A stretch of 64,000 nt of DNA from Mesostigma viride (taxonomy: Eukaryota; Streptophyta; Mesostigmatophyceae; Mesostigmatales; Mesostigmataceae): positions 88,350 to 152,349 of the forward strand of contig RPFO01000612.1 of NCBI GenBank assembly GCA_009746045.1. Direction: 5' to 3'. Of this stretch, positions 1 to 8,420 are shown piece after piece; positions within the stretch are counted from its first letter, which is position 1, and each line of letters opens with the position of its first letter. The notes below the pieces were generated by a model, which had not been told where the DNA came from, did no database searches, and worked only from the letters and a program-made list of their open reading frames with translations. The translations under genes and the position numbers were made by a program.

Positions 1-480
1 TCCCTCGCTCAGGCGCGCAACAACGGCCGTTCTTCCATGGAAGGTTCCGACATGCACTGCGCAGGCCTGAAGAATTACTTACCGAGAATGGCCGAAAATG
101 TAGCAAAAAGCACCAGTTCGGTTTGGAATTCAATGCTACCGATATTAATGCATCCTTCACGATAAAAAAGACCCCCAAAACTGAGAATTTACTGCCGCTA
201 TCACGAATTCTATTTTATTCCGCGCGACCAAAAAATGCAGTTTACCCCCCATGCCGATGTTAGTAAAAAGAAAGCAGCGATATTGTAAACCAGCTACTTG
301 CCGCCACAACCCAACATCATTAAATCATCGTATTCAACATTCGAGCAATTTTTTTGCATTTCTCTAGCCCTACATTGCTAGTTTCGCCTAAACGCAGTCG
401 CCATGGCCACTTCCGCAAGTGCCACTTGCGGAAGTGGCCATGGCGACTGCGTTTAGCCAAAACAACGCCACCACGGTGGT
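1..480 (-). repeat. Dispersed transposon-derived repeat, inverted copy of 56790-57240
   Basis: Read on the minus strand, this segment follows the plus-strand segment at 56790-57240 closely. Shared blocks include the stretch around 30-48 (the complement of ATGGAAGAACGGC), the GAATTC-containing block near 205 and the AAGTGGCCATGGCGACTGCG block near 430. It holds no recognisable coding sequence. A more diverged copy lies near 59130-59420. It is probably the end region of a DNA transposon that continues beyond the left edge of the window. Confidence 0.7.
388..456. repeat. Perfect inverted repeat, 33 bp arms, 3 nt loop
   Basis: The arms 388-420 and 424-456 are exact reverse complements around the loop GCC. 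The arm sequence (containing GTCGCCATGGCCACTTCCGC) also occurs singly at about 56795-56827. The hairpin therefore looks like two abutting inverted copies of one transposon end, not an isolated regulatory structure. Confidence 0.8.
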
Positions 481-567
481 GCGCGCACGGAGCACCCACT
501 TTTCACGGTACGGCTGGTACCGCGAATTTTTTGGCGCGGAAAATATTCGGCGCGCCACGTCCCCTTA

Positions 568-745
568 AATTATAACATGACTCCGTTGGGAGATCATGTA
601 GCATGTATTCCCTTGCTTGATGGATGGGGGTGAGCGAAGCCGCAAAACCTAACTAAGCTAGCTAACTCTAGGCTAACCTGGAAAATCCTAACTACTCTAG
701 AAAATCCTAACTACTCAGCAAAGCGCCCCTTCCTCCTGTGTGTGG
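568..745 (-). repeat. Divergent hairpin/TTAA-tail repeat, also at 22140-22290
   Basis: A hairpin-forming block (ACATGACTCC, GTT, then a near complement ending TCATGT) is followed by GATGGATGGGGG and CTAACT-rich sequence. The same order of blocks recurs at 22140-22290. Read on the minus strand it resembles a diverged version of the LINE 3' tail described at 5584-5900. No coding sequence was seen. Confidence 0.5.
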
Positions 746-1389
746 GGGGGGGGCTGCCCACAGGGGCTGGCGTGTGGGCCTCGATCAAATACGCTTCCGC
801 GGACACCTTTTTCAGCGGGAAAGTGCCCCCGGGCCTCCGGGGCAAATTCAGCAAGCGCTGCGGAACTTAGATACTAAAATTTCGTTTTTGGTTCGTACCG
901 TACAGCCAATCATTTTGCGCCCGGATCAAATTGTGATCTGGGCACTGAACACGAAATTTTCAGCGGAACGTACGAAACACCAAAGCAACTACAGAAAATT
1001 TTCAGTGACGAAACTGTAGTACCTTGTACCAAGTAAAATGTAGTAGGACTTCGCTAAATTCACGTTCGGAATTTTTCCCCGCAAGATTCCCCCGCAAGAT
1101 TCCCCCGCACGATTCCCCCCGCTAGGTTCAGGCTCCAGTCGATGCTCGCCAAATGGCGCAAAAAAAGAAACATATGTTAAAATCAACGGTGCGAATCCTC
1201 GTTACCGCTCGGGTAACATTCTCACTCATTTCGCGTCTCCTACGAACCGTATTGTAGTGCTGGACAATGGTCTTCCACCTCTGCGTGTTCTGCATAGCAA
1301 AGCAGTCGAAGCAAGAGAGAGGCAAGAAATGCGGCGTTCAAACTTAGCTTGGACCACTAGGTCGGCCAGCAACTGCTGTACGTTTATAG
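746..1389. other. Unassigned segment
   Basis: No recognisable gene. The only internal structure seen is a short run of about 11 bp units (CCCCGCAAGATTC) at 1077-1120. Small open frames here show no family similarity. Confidence 0.4.
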
Positions 1390-2035
1390 TTCATGGCAGC
1401 CGGGCTCCCGTATCGGGACCGCGTGAAGTTGCTGGGTAGCTAAGTACTCCCCAGCTGCGAGGCCGATGTGGACCACCGTATCTCCCTCGCCTGGCACGCT
1501 TTACGCCAATACCGGGCCCGACCTGTGGCGCAATTAATTATTAATTAATTAGACTCGTGCTCCCGTTGGGGAGTCACGGAGCATTAACCCCGATGGATGG
1601 ATGGATGTGGCGCAAGCCCTTGGGCAAGCTAGAGAAACACCTGGGACCTGTTTGAGGTCCTGGTCCTCCCTGTTCTTACGTACGGGGCCGAGACGTGGAT
1701 TCTCACCGCCGCCCTTGCCAGCAAGTTGGACGGCGTGGTCACCAACATGCTGCGGTCAATTTTCCGTGTAGGATACACTGCCCATGTCCGCAAGGAGGAC
1801 TTGTACCTCGGCATGCCACTTATCACCAGCACCATCTTGAAAGCAGCGGCGCCGGCTGCGCTAGTAGGGCACTTAGATCGCACCAACCAGGTAGACACCT
1901 CACGTGGCCCCTCTGCAGGGCTGCGCCCCGCCCCCAGCCGGGCCGGCAACTCCTCCCGTGGGCCGGGCCCCAGGCCAGGTTAGACACCGCAAGGCCCGCA
2001 CCTTCAAAAGCAGCTCGTAGAGGACATGGGGGGCC
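1390..2035 (+). pseudogene. LINE reverse-transcriptase C-terminal fragment, disrupted
   Basis: Conceptual translation of 1630-1900 matches the C-terminal part of the reverse transcriptase pseudogene at 4190-5583. Shared words include VLPVLTYGAETW, SKLDG, TNMLRSIFRVGY and TNQVDTSRG. The fragment has frame shifts and stops. It is interrupted at 1534-1605 by a small inverted LINE 3'-tail insertion. After the insertion the sequence resumes exactly at the corresponding residue (the RKPLGK region of the better copy). It is dead and was probably 5'-truncated on arrival. Confidence 0.8.
1534..1605 (-). mobile_element. 72 bp LINE 3'-tail-only insertion with 10 bp target duplication
   Basis: The segment contains only the LINE 3' end: GATG repeats, a GGGTTAATGCTCCG-type block, the hairpin block and (TTAA)n, all on the minus strand. 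It is flanked by the direct repeat TGTGGCGCAA at 1524-1533 and 1606-1615. The uninterrupted sequence at this point exists in the LINE copy near 5162-5176. The insertion is therefore a new retrotransposition event into an older LINE copy, truncated to about the last 70 bp. Confidence 0.8.
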
Positions 2036-2131
2036 TCAGGCTTAGCCTAGCATGTGGCCTTCGCGCATGTGCGCCCATAATGGCCCCCATGGATGATGCT
2101 TTCAGCATTTAGTTACGCCCTGCCTATAATG
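2036..2131 (+). repeat. Linker repeat preceding ORF1, also at 61655-61760
   Basis: The block begins CTTAGCCTAGCATGTGGCC and runs through GCGCCCATAATGGCCCCC and TCAGCATTTAGTTACGCC. The same block lies at 61655-61760, again immediately 5' of an L1-type ORF1. It is likely the 5' untranslated region or boundary of the ORF1-bearing LINE. Confidence 0.6.
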
Positions 2132-2986
2132 GCCCCCATGGATGGCTCCCCATCGCTGCAGATGTGGCGGCCATGGGCAGCACGTTGGCTGCCGAGCTCC
2201 CCCTCCTCTCCACCATTTCCACCGCCACCTCCACCCTCCTCGCCGAGGTCCTCCACCGCCGCCATCCCCTCCTCCGACTCCATCACCGCCCAGCTCCGCG
2301 ACATCGACCAGCGCCTCAAGGATAATGCAATCGCTATCGAGGTCTTGCAGAACACAGCAGGCCTCACCGCCCAGGCAGTGAAGGACATTGCCGCCAAGCC
2401 AGCCTCGGCTGGCCTGGCCGGCGATGCTCCTCCCATCACGACCTGGGCGGACATGCTTAAGCAGCACACCACCTCCACCACCTCCGCCGTCGCAGCACAG
2501 CTCCCTGAGCGGCAGACGCTTGACCTCCGCGAGGAGGCCGAGCTCGCCAAGCGCAGCCTTAACGTTATTGTCAAGAATCTCAAGATGGAGGAAGGTGAGA
2601 ATTCCGAGAAGCTTGCGCGTGCTTTTGAGAGAGAAATCCTTGATCGCATGGGCCTTACTGGTGAGATCGAGCTGGCCGCCCACCGCCTTCCCCGCGCGCG
2701 GGGTAAGGCAGGGCCGCCCCCGCTCCTTCTCACCTTTAAGACCCCGGCGGACAAGATTTCTTTTCTCAGACGCCGCAAGCGGCTCGAGAAGACTCTCTTC
2801 ACCCTTGATGACGACCTGACCCTGGCGCAGCAACAACGGCGACGGGAGCTATGGCCGACCTACCTCCAGCTCCGGCAGACCAAGGCGGGGCAGCCGGTGT
2901 ACTGGAAGGGGGCGGCCATCTACGTCGGCCACAAGCCCTGGCAGGCGACCCCCGCGGCCCCAGCGACTCCAGGCGCCCCAGCTTAG
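2093..2986 (+). CDS. LINE ORF1 protein (L1-type nucleic-acid chaperone)
   Basis: An uninterrupted 297-residue frame. It has a Pro/Ser-rich N-terminus, then a heptad-rich stretch (about residues 60-110, containing QLRDIDQRLKDNAIAIEVLQ), then a C-terminal half with L1-ORF1-like features. These are an RNP2-like strand (NVIVKNLKMEEGEN, near 175), an Arg-rich loop (HRLPRARGKAGPP, near 210) and FLRRRKRLEKTLFTLDDDLT (near 240), ending in AIYVGHKPW. In L1 elements ORF1p trimerises through a coiled coil and coats the element RNA. At least two degenerate relatives are in the window (53037-53906 plus 61417-61620, and 61755-62505), and this is the only intact one. The first upstream Met is used, and initiation at the Met of the internal MAPMDGS motif is also possible. 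No matching reverse transcriptase follows it, so it may belong to an ORF1-only derivative. Confidence 0.75.
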   Translation: MMLSAFSYALPIMAPMDGSPSLQMWRPWAARWLPSSPSSPPFPPPPPPSSPRSSTAAIPSSDSITAQLRDIDQRLKDNAIAIEVLQNTAGLTAQAVKDIAAKPASAGLAGDAPPITTWADMLKQHTTSTTSAVAAQLPERQTLDLREEAELAKRSLNVIVKNLKMEEGENSEKLARAFEREILDRMGLTGEIELAAHRLPRARGKAGPPPLLLTFKTPADKISFLRRRKRLEKTLFTLDDDLTLAQQQRRRELWPTYLQLRQTKAGQPVYWKGAAIYVGHKPWQATPAAPATPGAPA

Positions 2987-3442
2987 GGGAATACAGCAGT
3001 AGTAGTGTAGAATAGATAGACCGTGGCCATGTACATGTACGCCTCCTAGAGGCCCTATCCCAGCTAAGCCACGCGCTTTATTTCATCATGTACATGTGTG
3101 CCTATGATGAGCCACACTCCAGACGATGCCTAGCCTTATTTAGTAATGTTGTGCCCATGCAGGGAGTCACTCCCTGCTGAGAAGCCATGCCATAGCTCTA
3201 GTATAGCCATGATGATCTTCCCCCTCACAGGCATGCTCCCCCCCTTACCCGGGCATAGCGTGATAGACCATGAGGGTGCGGGTGCCCTGGTGCACCTAGA
3301 GCAAGTGTTGTTTACATTCCCAGTGACCCTTGCAGGAAGTAGCTTAGAATGTATTATAGGCTCATATGCCCCTTCTCAGGGCTATGTGCTACATATACTC
3401 CCAACGGAGTTATGTTCCTAATTAATTAATTAATTAATTAAT
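2987..3442 (+). mobile_element. 3' untranslated region and (TTAA)n tail of the ORF1 element
   Basis: Non-coding sequence follows the ORF1 stop and ends in a short hairpin (ACATATACTCC, CAAC, then GGAGTTATGT), directly followed by about five TTAA units at 3419-3442. The hairpin-plus-TTAA ending is the same design as the tails at 5877-5900, 7667-7693 and 23930-23988. This supports one retrotransposon family that uses TTAA repeats in place of poly(A). Confidence 0.65.
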
Positions 3443-4150
3443 GGATGGCTCGGCGGCCGGCGGCAGCGCACCCTGGTGGAGCACACAGGGGACGGCACGG
3501 CGCCGGTAAGCCTTGACCGCTGGTTGGCCCACAATGTTTCCTCATGTGGGGCTCGCGCCCCCCCCCCGCCGCTTCACCCCGAGACGGCCGCCCGTCTCGG
3601 GGTCGCCGGACCCCCGCCGCCGCCGGCGCCCCCCTCCTCGGCCGGCACAGGCCACGGCAACGACAACCTGCTTCACCCGCTGCATCCATACATCACAAGC
3701 CATAAACTGCACAGCCTGGCATGATTGCCTAAGGGTCACGTGATCCAAGATGCCCTTCAGGGTCACACCAGCACACCGGCCCATCCTCACCACCCCACTG
3801 GTCATAGTCATCTACAGTGGCATCAAACTCTTCTAGGACAGAGTGCAGTAAAGGCAACGTAGACGTCCTGACACAATTGAATAAGAACATGGCTGCTACC
3901 TACTGCCCTTAAAAAAAAATGTCCATTGCTTGCACACATACGCATTCAATTCTTCAAGCAAGCATGCTAACACCTTCACAGCACATCCCAAGGTTGACGG
4001 ACAACTTGACATGTATCCATCGAGCTGAAGTCGTCAACAAGCATGACTTCCTGAGGCAAACTTAGCTGTCAAGCTAGGAGTAGTCCTGAAAGCTAGGTAA
4101 AGAGGTGAGATAGACCCCCCCACAGCACCTTCCTGCACCAAAACCATGAC
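3443..4150. other. Unassigned segment with a 12 bp-arm hairpin
   Basis: No convincing gene. An inverted repeat with arms 3576-3587 and 3592-3603 (ACCCCGAGACGG and its complement) lies in GC-rich sequence. The part from about 3930 on may be the 5' flank of the LINE fragment that follows. Confidence 0.4.
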
Positions 4151-4189
4151 CGACAATATCATCCAGCCGAATTCGAGGACACAGGTGTT

Positions 4190-5583
4190 ATGCTGCTCTT
4201 CCGGGACATCTGCAACCGCCTTCTGCTGTCGTCGCAACCACCTCCAGCGGCCTGGCAACACAGTTTTCGCACGATGCTGTACAAGAACAAGGGGTCGCCT
4301 GCCGACCCCGGCAACTACAGAGGGGTGTGCATTCAAAGTGCCCCCCTCAAGCTTCTTATGCGGCTCATCCTGAACCGCCTGCGCACGGCCCTGGACGGTC
4401 ACCTCAGCGAGACTCAGCACGGCTTCCGTTCAGGTCGCAACACAGTACAGGCGCTCTTCGCTACTCGCCGACTGGTGGAGGAACTGCAACGCCTTCAGCC
4501 TGGTGAGTCCCCTTTGCACCTTGTGCTGGTGGACTTCATCAAAGCCTTCGATTCAGTTTTCTGGCCTGCGCTTTGGGACATCCTCGAGTTGTTCCGGATC
4601 CCCCGCCCCCTGATTGCTGTCATCCGCAACCTGTATGAAGGGTCCACCACTTCGGTGCGCACTTCTTACGGGACCACGCCCCCATGCCCTTTACAGAAGG
4701 GTGTGTGGCAGGGCTGCGTGCTGTCGCCCTACCTGTTCATTATTGCTGTCGAATACGTAATGATTCAGGCGCGCAAGCGATTTGCCCGCATCGTGGGCAG
4801 GGAACCAGGAGTGCAGGTTGCTAACAAATTCTGGCATGGCGGTGCGGACACGGAGATTCGGCTCGCAGACATCATTTACGCAGACGACACCACCCTCTTT
4901 GAGGACACTGATCGAGCACGTGCAGACATGGCTTGACTGCCTGGCTCTCGAGGCCCGGGCAGTGGGGCTTGAGGTCAGCAAGAAGACAGAGGCTCTGGCG
5001 GTTGGGCTCACCACCTCAGCGCCGCCCCTCTATCTCCTAGACGGCTCTCGAGTCCTGTATCGGGACCGCGTTAAGCTGCTGGGCAGCCTGCTCCCTAGCT
5101 GCGAGGTGGATGTGGACCACCGCATCTCCCTCGCCTGGCACGCTTTACGCCAGTACCGGGCCCTATGGCGCAAGCCCCTGGGCAAGATCGAGAATCAGGA
5201 CCTGTTCAAGGTCCTCGTCCTTCCTGTTCTCACGTATGGCGCCGAGACGTGGACCCTCACCGCCGACCTGGCCCGCAAGCTGGACGGCGCGGTCACCAGC
5301 ATGCTGCGTTCCATTTTCAGAGTAGGATATGCTGCTCATGTCCGCAATGAGGACCTGTACCAGGGCATGCCCTATATCACCAGCACAATTAAGCAACGCC
5401 GCCTGCAGCTAGTAGGGCACCTAGCTCGCACCAACCAGGTAGACACCTCACGTGGCCCCCCCGCAGGACTGCGACCAGCCCAGCCTGGCCGGCACCTCCT
5501 GACGTGGGCTGGGCCCAGTGATGTTAGACGCCGCAAGGCCCGCACCTTCAAAGAACAGCTAGTAGAGGACATGGGGGCCTAGG
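4190..5583 (+). pseudogene. LINE ORF2 reverse transcriptase, 5'-truncated and frameshifted
   Basis: The frame opens with the RT finger region (KNKGSPADPGNYRGV, then RLILNRLR). It continues through palm motifs LVLVDFIKAFDSV (first catalytic Asp), LQKGVWQGCVLSPYLF and DIIYADDTTLF (the YADD catalytic box, near 4866-4892). The frame breaks just after the YADD box at about 4895-4935. It resumes one frame over and continues through the thumb and C-terminal domain (VLVLPVLTYGAETW, SMLRSIFRVGY, QLVGHLARTNQVDT) to a stop at 5581. The apurinic endonuclease domain expected upstream is absent, so this is a 5'-truncated copy. The catalytic residues remain, but a single-base indel prevents a continuous product. 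The C-terminal half is duplicated in fragments at 1390-2035 and 52640-52755. Confidence 0.9.
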
Positions 5584-5900
5584 CCTCTCCGTGATTTGGA
5601 AGAAGATGATGGACAAGGCCAAGTGGGCCCAGGTCATAGAGGACAACGAGCCCCCCCAGTGGGGAAGCGCCCGCGTGTGCAATCCCGCGGGAGGCACGCT
5701 AGATAGCTCCCCCTAGGGCAGCGTGCGGCTGCCTAGATAGATGACGTAGATAGAATGTTGTTAGATAGATGTAGTATGTAGCCAATGTAGATAGATTAGA
5801 CCGGTAGGAATGTGTGCACCCATCCATCCATTCATCGGGGTTAATGCTCCGTGACTCCCCAACGGGAGCACGAGTCTAATTAATTAATTAATTAATTAAT
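5584..5900 (+). mobile_element. LINE 3' untranslated region with hairpin and (TTAA)n tail
   Basis: The stretch follows the RT pseudogene. It contains GATAGAT-rich sequence, three ATCC units at 5819-5833, the block CGGGGTTAATGCTCCGTGAC, a hairpin formed by GTGACTCCCC and GGGAGCAC around AAC, and then CGAGTC and (TTAA)n at 5877-5900. This is the reference tail used to recognise the partial copies elsewhere in the window. Confidence 0.8.
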
Positions 5901-6859
5901 ATCATCCAGAGCTTGCTAAATACGTACAGCTAACCGGTAGCGGGCGACCTTGCAGTCCAGGTTCAGCGCGAACATCTCGTGTCAGCACCCGGCGGAGATG
6001 GCGGGACGCGAACCCACAATGCTATAAAAGCGAGTCATAAGACTATTTCGGGGAGCGGTGAGCGGCTTGGAACACCAAAGGTATGCCGCGACAAAAGCCT
6101 GAAGTTTTTCTCGGAAATACACGCCTGGATGTGGATTAGGGCACCGTTGTCGTGCTTTTGCTTGCGTTGCGAGCAGGCAACCAGTGTTTCTTGCAGTGTC
6201 GAGCAGTAACAGATGGTGGCGCGAGAGCAATATGTGACTTTTAAATCATGGCTACACAGCTTACACCTCCGCAGGCATGTTGGAACAAGCCCCGCCATGC
6301 CGTGAGCCGAAAAAAAGGAAGAAACGCATCAAGCAAGGATGGTCGTAAACGTCACTGAAAACAGCAAAATCTGACCTGCCGGCAGGTAATGCGACAGCCT
6401 GGAAAATGTGATTCGTTTCTCGAAAAACTGATTAGCCCTCGTGAAAGTAGACTTGAAGCCCATTCGGATTCGACCTTTTGGGAATTGTGAGCTTCCAACA
6501 AAAAACTTTCCCCCAAAATTAATAAACATGCATTTTCGCTGCCAATTCCAGATCTGGCCGACACAAAAAATCAGCGTCTCAGTTTGCGAATTATTTTGAC
6601 GCATGAACATACGCGAATCATATCTACCATGCATCATCGCAAAGCAGGAGAGTTTACGCGTCGTTTGCATCCATCGCAGCGACTTAACATGCATAATTGA
6701 CTTTTGACTGATATTCCGGCGGACATAGGGTCGACAGCCATGCGAGGTGGAATTTTTCTGGTCCCGTCGTCCTCAACGCGACACGTTCGCGCCAAAATTT
6801 CCAGGATCTCATGTAACCGGACGGACCGATTTTAGGCACCTGATGTATGGCTTTTTGCC
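5901..6859. other. Unassigned segment
   Basis: No gene, repeat or RNA was recognised. Several open frames of 60-120 codons exist on both strands but show no family motif, coherent codon bias or splice-supported extension. Confidence 0.4.
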
Positions 6860-7693
6860 GTTGTAGATAGATGTTGTAGATAGATTAGACCGGTATGACT
6901 GTTTACATCCATCCATCCATCCATCCATCCATCCATCCATCCATCCATCCATCCATCCATCCATCCATCCATCCATCCATCCATCCATCCATCCATCCAT
7001 CCATCCATCCATCCATCCATCCATCCATCCATCCATCCATCCATCCATCCATCCATCCATCCATCCATCCATCCATCCATCCATCCATCCATCCATCCAT
7101 CCATCCATCCATCCATCCATCCATCCATCCATCCATCCATCCATCCATCCATCCATCCATCCATCCATCCATCCATCCATCCATCCATCCATCCATCCAT
7201 CCATCCATCCATCCATCCATCCATCCATCCATCCATCCATCCATCCATCCATCCATCCATCCATCCATCCATCCATCCATCCATCCATCCATCCATCCAT
7301 CCATCCATCCATCCATCCATCCATCCATCCATCCATCCATCCATCCATCCATCCATCCATCCATCCATCCATCCATCCATCCATCCATCCATCCATCCAT
7401 CCATCCATCCATCCATCCATCCATCCATCCATCCATCCATCCATCCATCCATCCATCCATCCATCCATCCATCCATCCATCCATCCATCCATCCATCCAT
7501 CCATCCATCCATCCATCCATCCATCCATCCATCCATCCATCCATCCATCCATCCATCCATCCATCCATCCATCCATCCATCCATCCATCCATCCATCCAT
7601 CCATCCATCCATCCATGCATCCATCGGGGTTAATGCTCCGAGACTCCCCAAGGGGAGCACGAGTCTAATTAATTAATGAATTAATTAATTAAT
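6860..7693 (+). mobile_element. LINE 3'-tail-only copy with a hugely expanded (CATC)n
   Basis: The order of blocks is exactly that of the LINE 3' end at 5740-5900: GTAGATAGATTAGACCGGT, then CATC units, then CGGGGTTAATGCTCCG, the hairpin (CTCCCCAAGGGGAG) and (TTAA)n at 7667-7693. The reference copy has only about three CATC units, whereas here they run from 6906 to 7625. No RT sequence precedes it, so this is a strongly 5'-truncated insertion. Confidence 0.8.
6906..7625 (+). repeat. (CATC)n tetranucleotide array, about 180 units
   Basis: An almost uninterrupted CATC tetranucleotide with one variant (ATGC) near 7616. It gives spurious open frames in several frames on both strands. It lies inside the LINE tail at 6860-7693. 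Confidence 0.95.
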
Positions 7694-8420
7694 GCATGCA
7701 CGATTGATAAGTATAGTGATGACGACAACATTGTGTAAGCTGGCTCTAGCTGCATCCACTGTCCATCAGGAAAAGGTCTTTCATAATTAAGGGATTAGCT
7801 CGAGTAGCTGTCACAAAAAACGGGACGTTTAAAAAGCAAACTCACTTTGTTTTATCTTCAAAGCATTGACCAATCTTGGCTCTCATGTGCGTTTGAAGCA
7901 CCTGAGCCAGCTGCCGCAATCGTGATGCATGTATCTGGAAATGCTTTTGAAAACTAAAACGAAGCGACCATACTGACATGCAAACTATTGACTGTTGAGG
8001 TCAGCCGACGAGAAAAAGCTTTACATTTGCGACAGTGCTCCCAGCACCTGAGCTTTGTTTCCCAGCATCACATTATTTCACAGAACTGCACAGCGGGTCA
8101 AACTAAGCAAGTGCTTGCTTCATGGTCCACAGAGGAAGTCATGGGACACCGCCACACGTGCGACCGCCCCCATAGACCGCAAGGCTCTTAAGCCCGCCTG
8201 CAGGCAGGGACGCTATGTTTACAGACCAGCCTGCGATGCCCCTTCATGCCCCCCTGGGTGCACGACATGCACGGGGCCATCCTGTGGCACCAACAACCAG
8301 CCCACGCACACCACGTAGCCTTGAAATGGTCACCACACCTAGCTGCGACCCTTCATACAATCCGTGCCTAGGGCCGAGGTGCTTATACCAGCATTTAGAT
8401 TAAGAATTTTGACCATGTGT
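7694..8420. other. Intergenic, downstream of the ARID-bromodomain gene
   Basis: No gene was recognised. The segment lies 3' of the minus-strand stop codon at 8421-8423 and should contain the 3' untranslated region of that gene. No polyadenylation motif could be assigned with confidence. Confidence 0.4.

Noticed and set aside
3455-3506. Possible exon with a GTAAGC donor (RRQRTLVEHTGDGTAP)
   Set aside because: Short, no acceptor or partner exon could be identified, and it lies directly after a LINE tail.
6809-7668. WMDG, IHPS and similar repeat proteins on both strands
   Set aside because: They are translations of the (CATC)n array.
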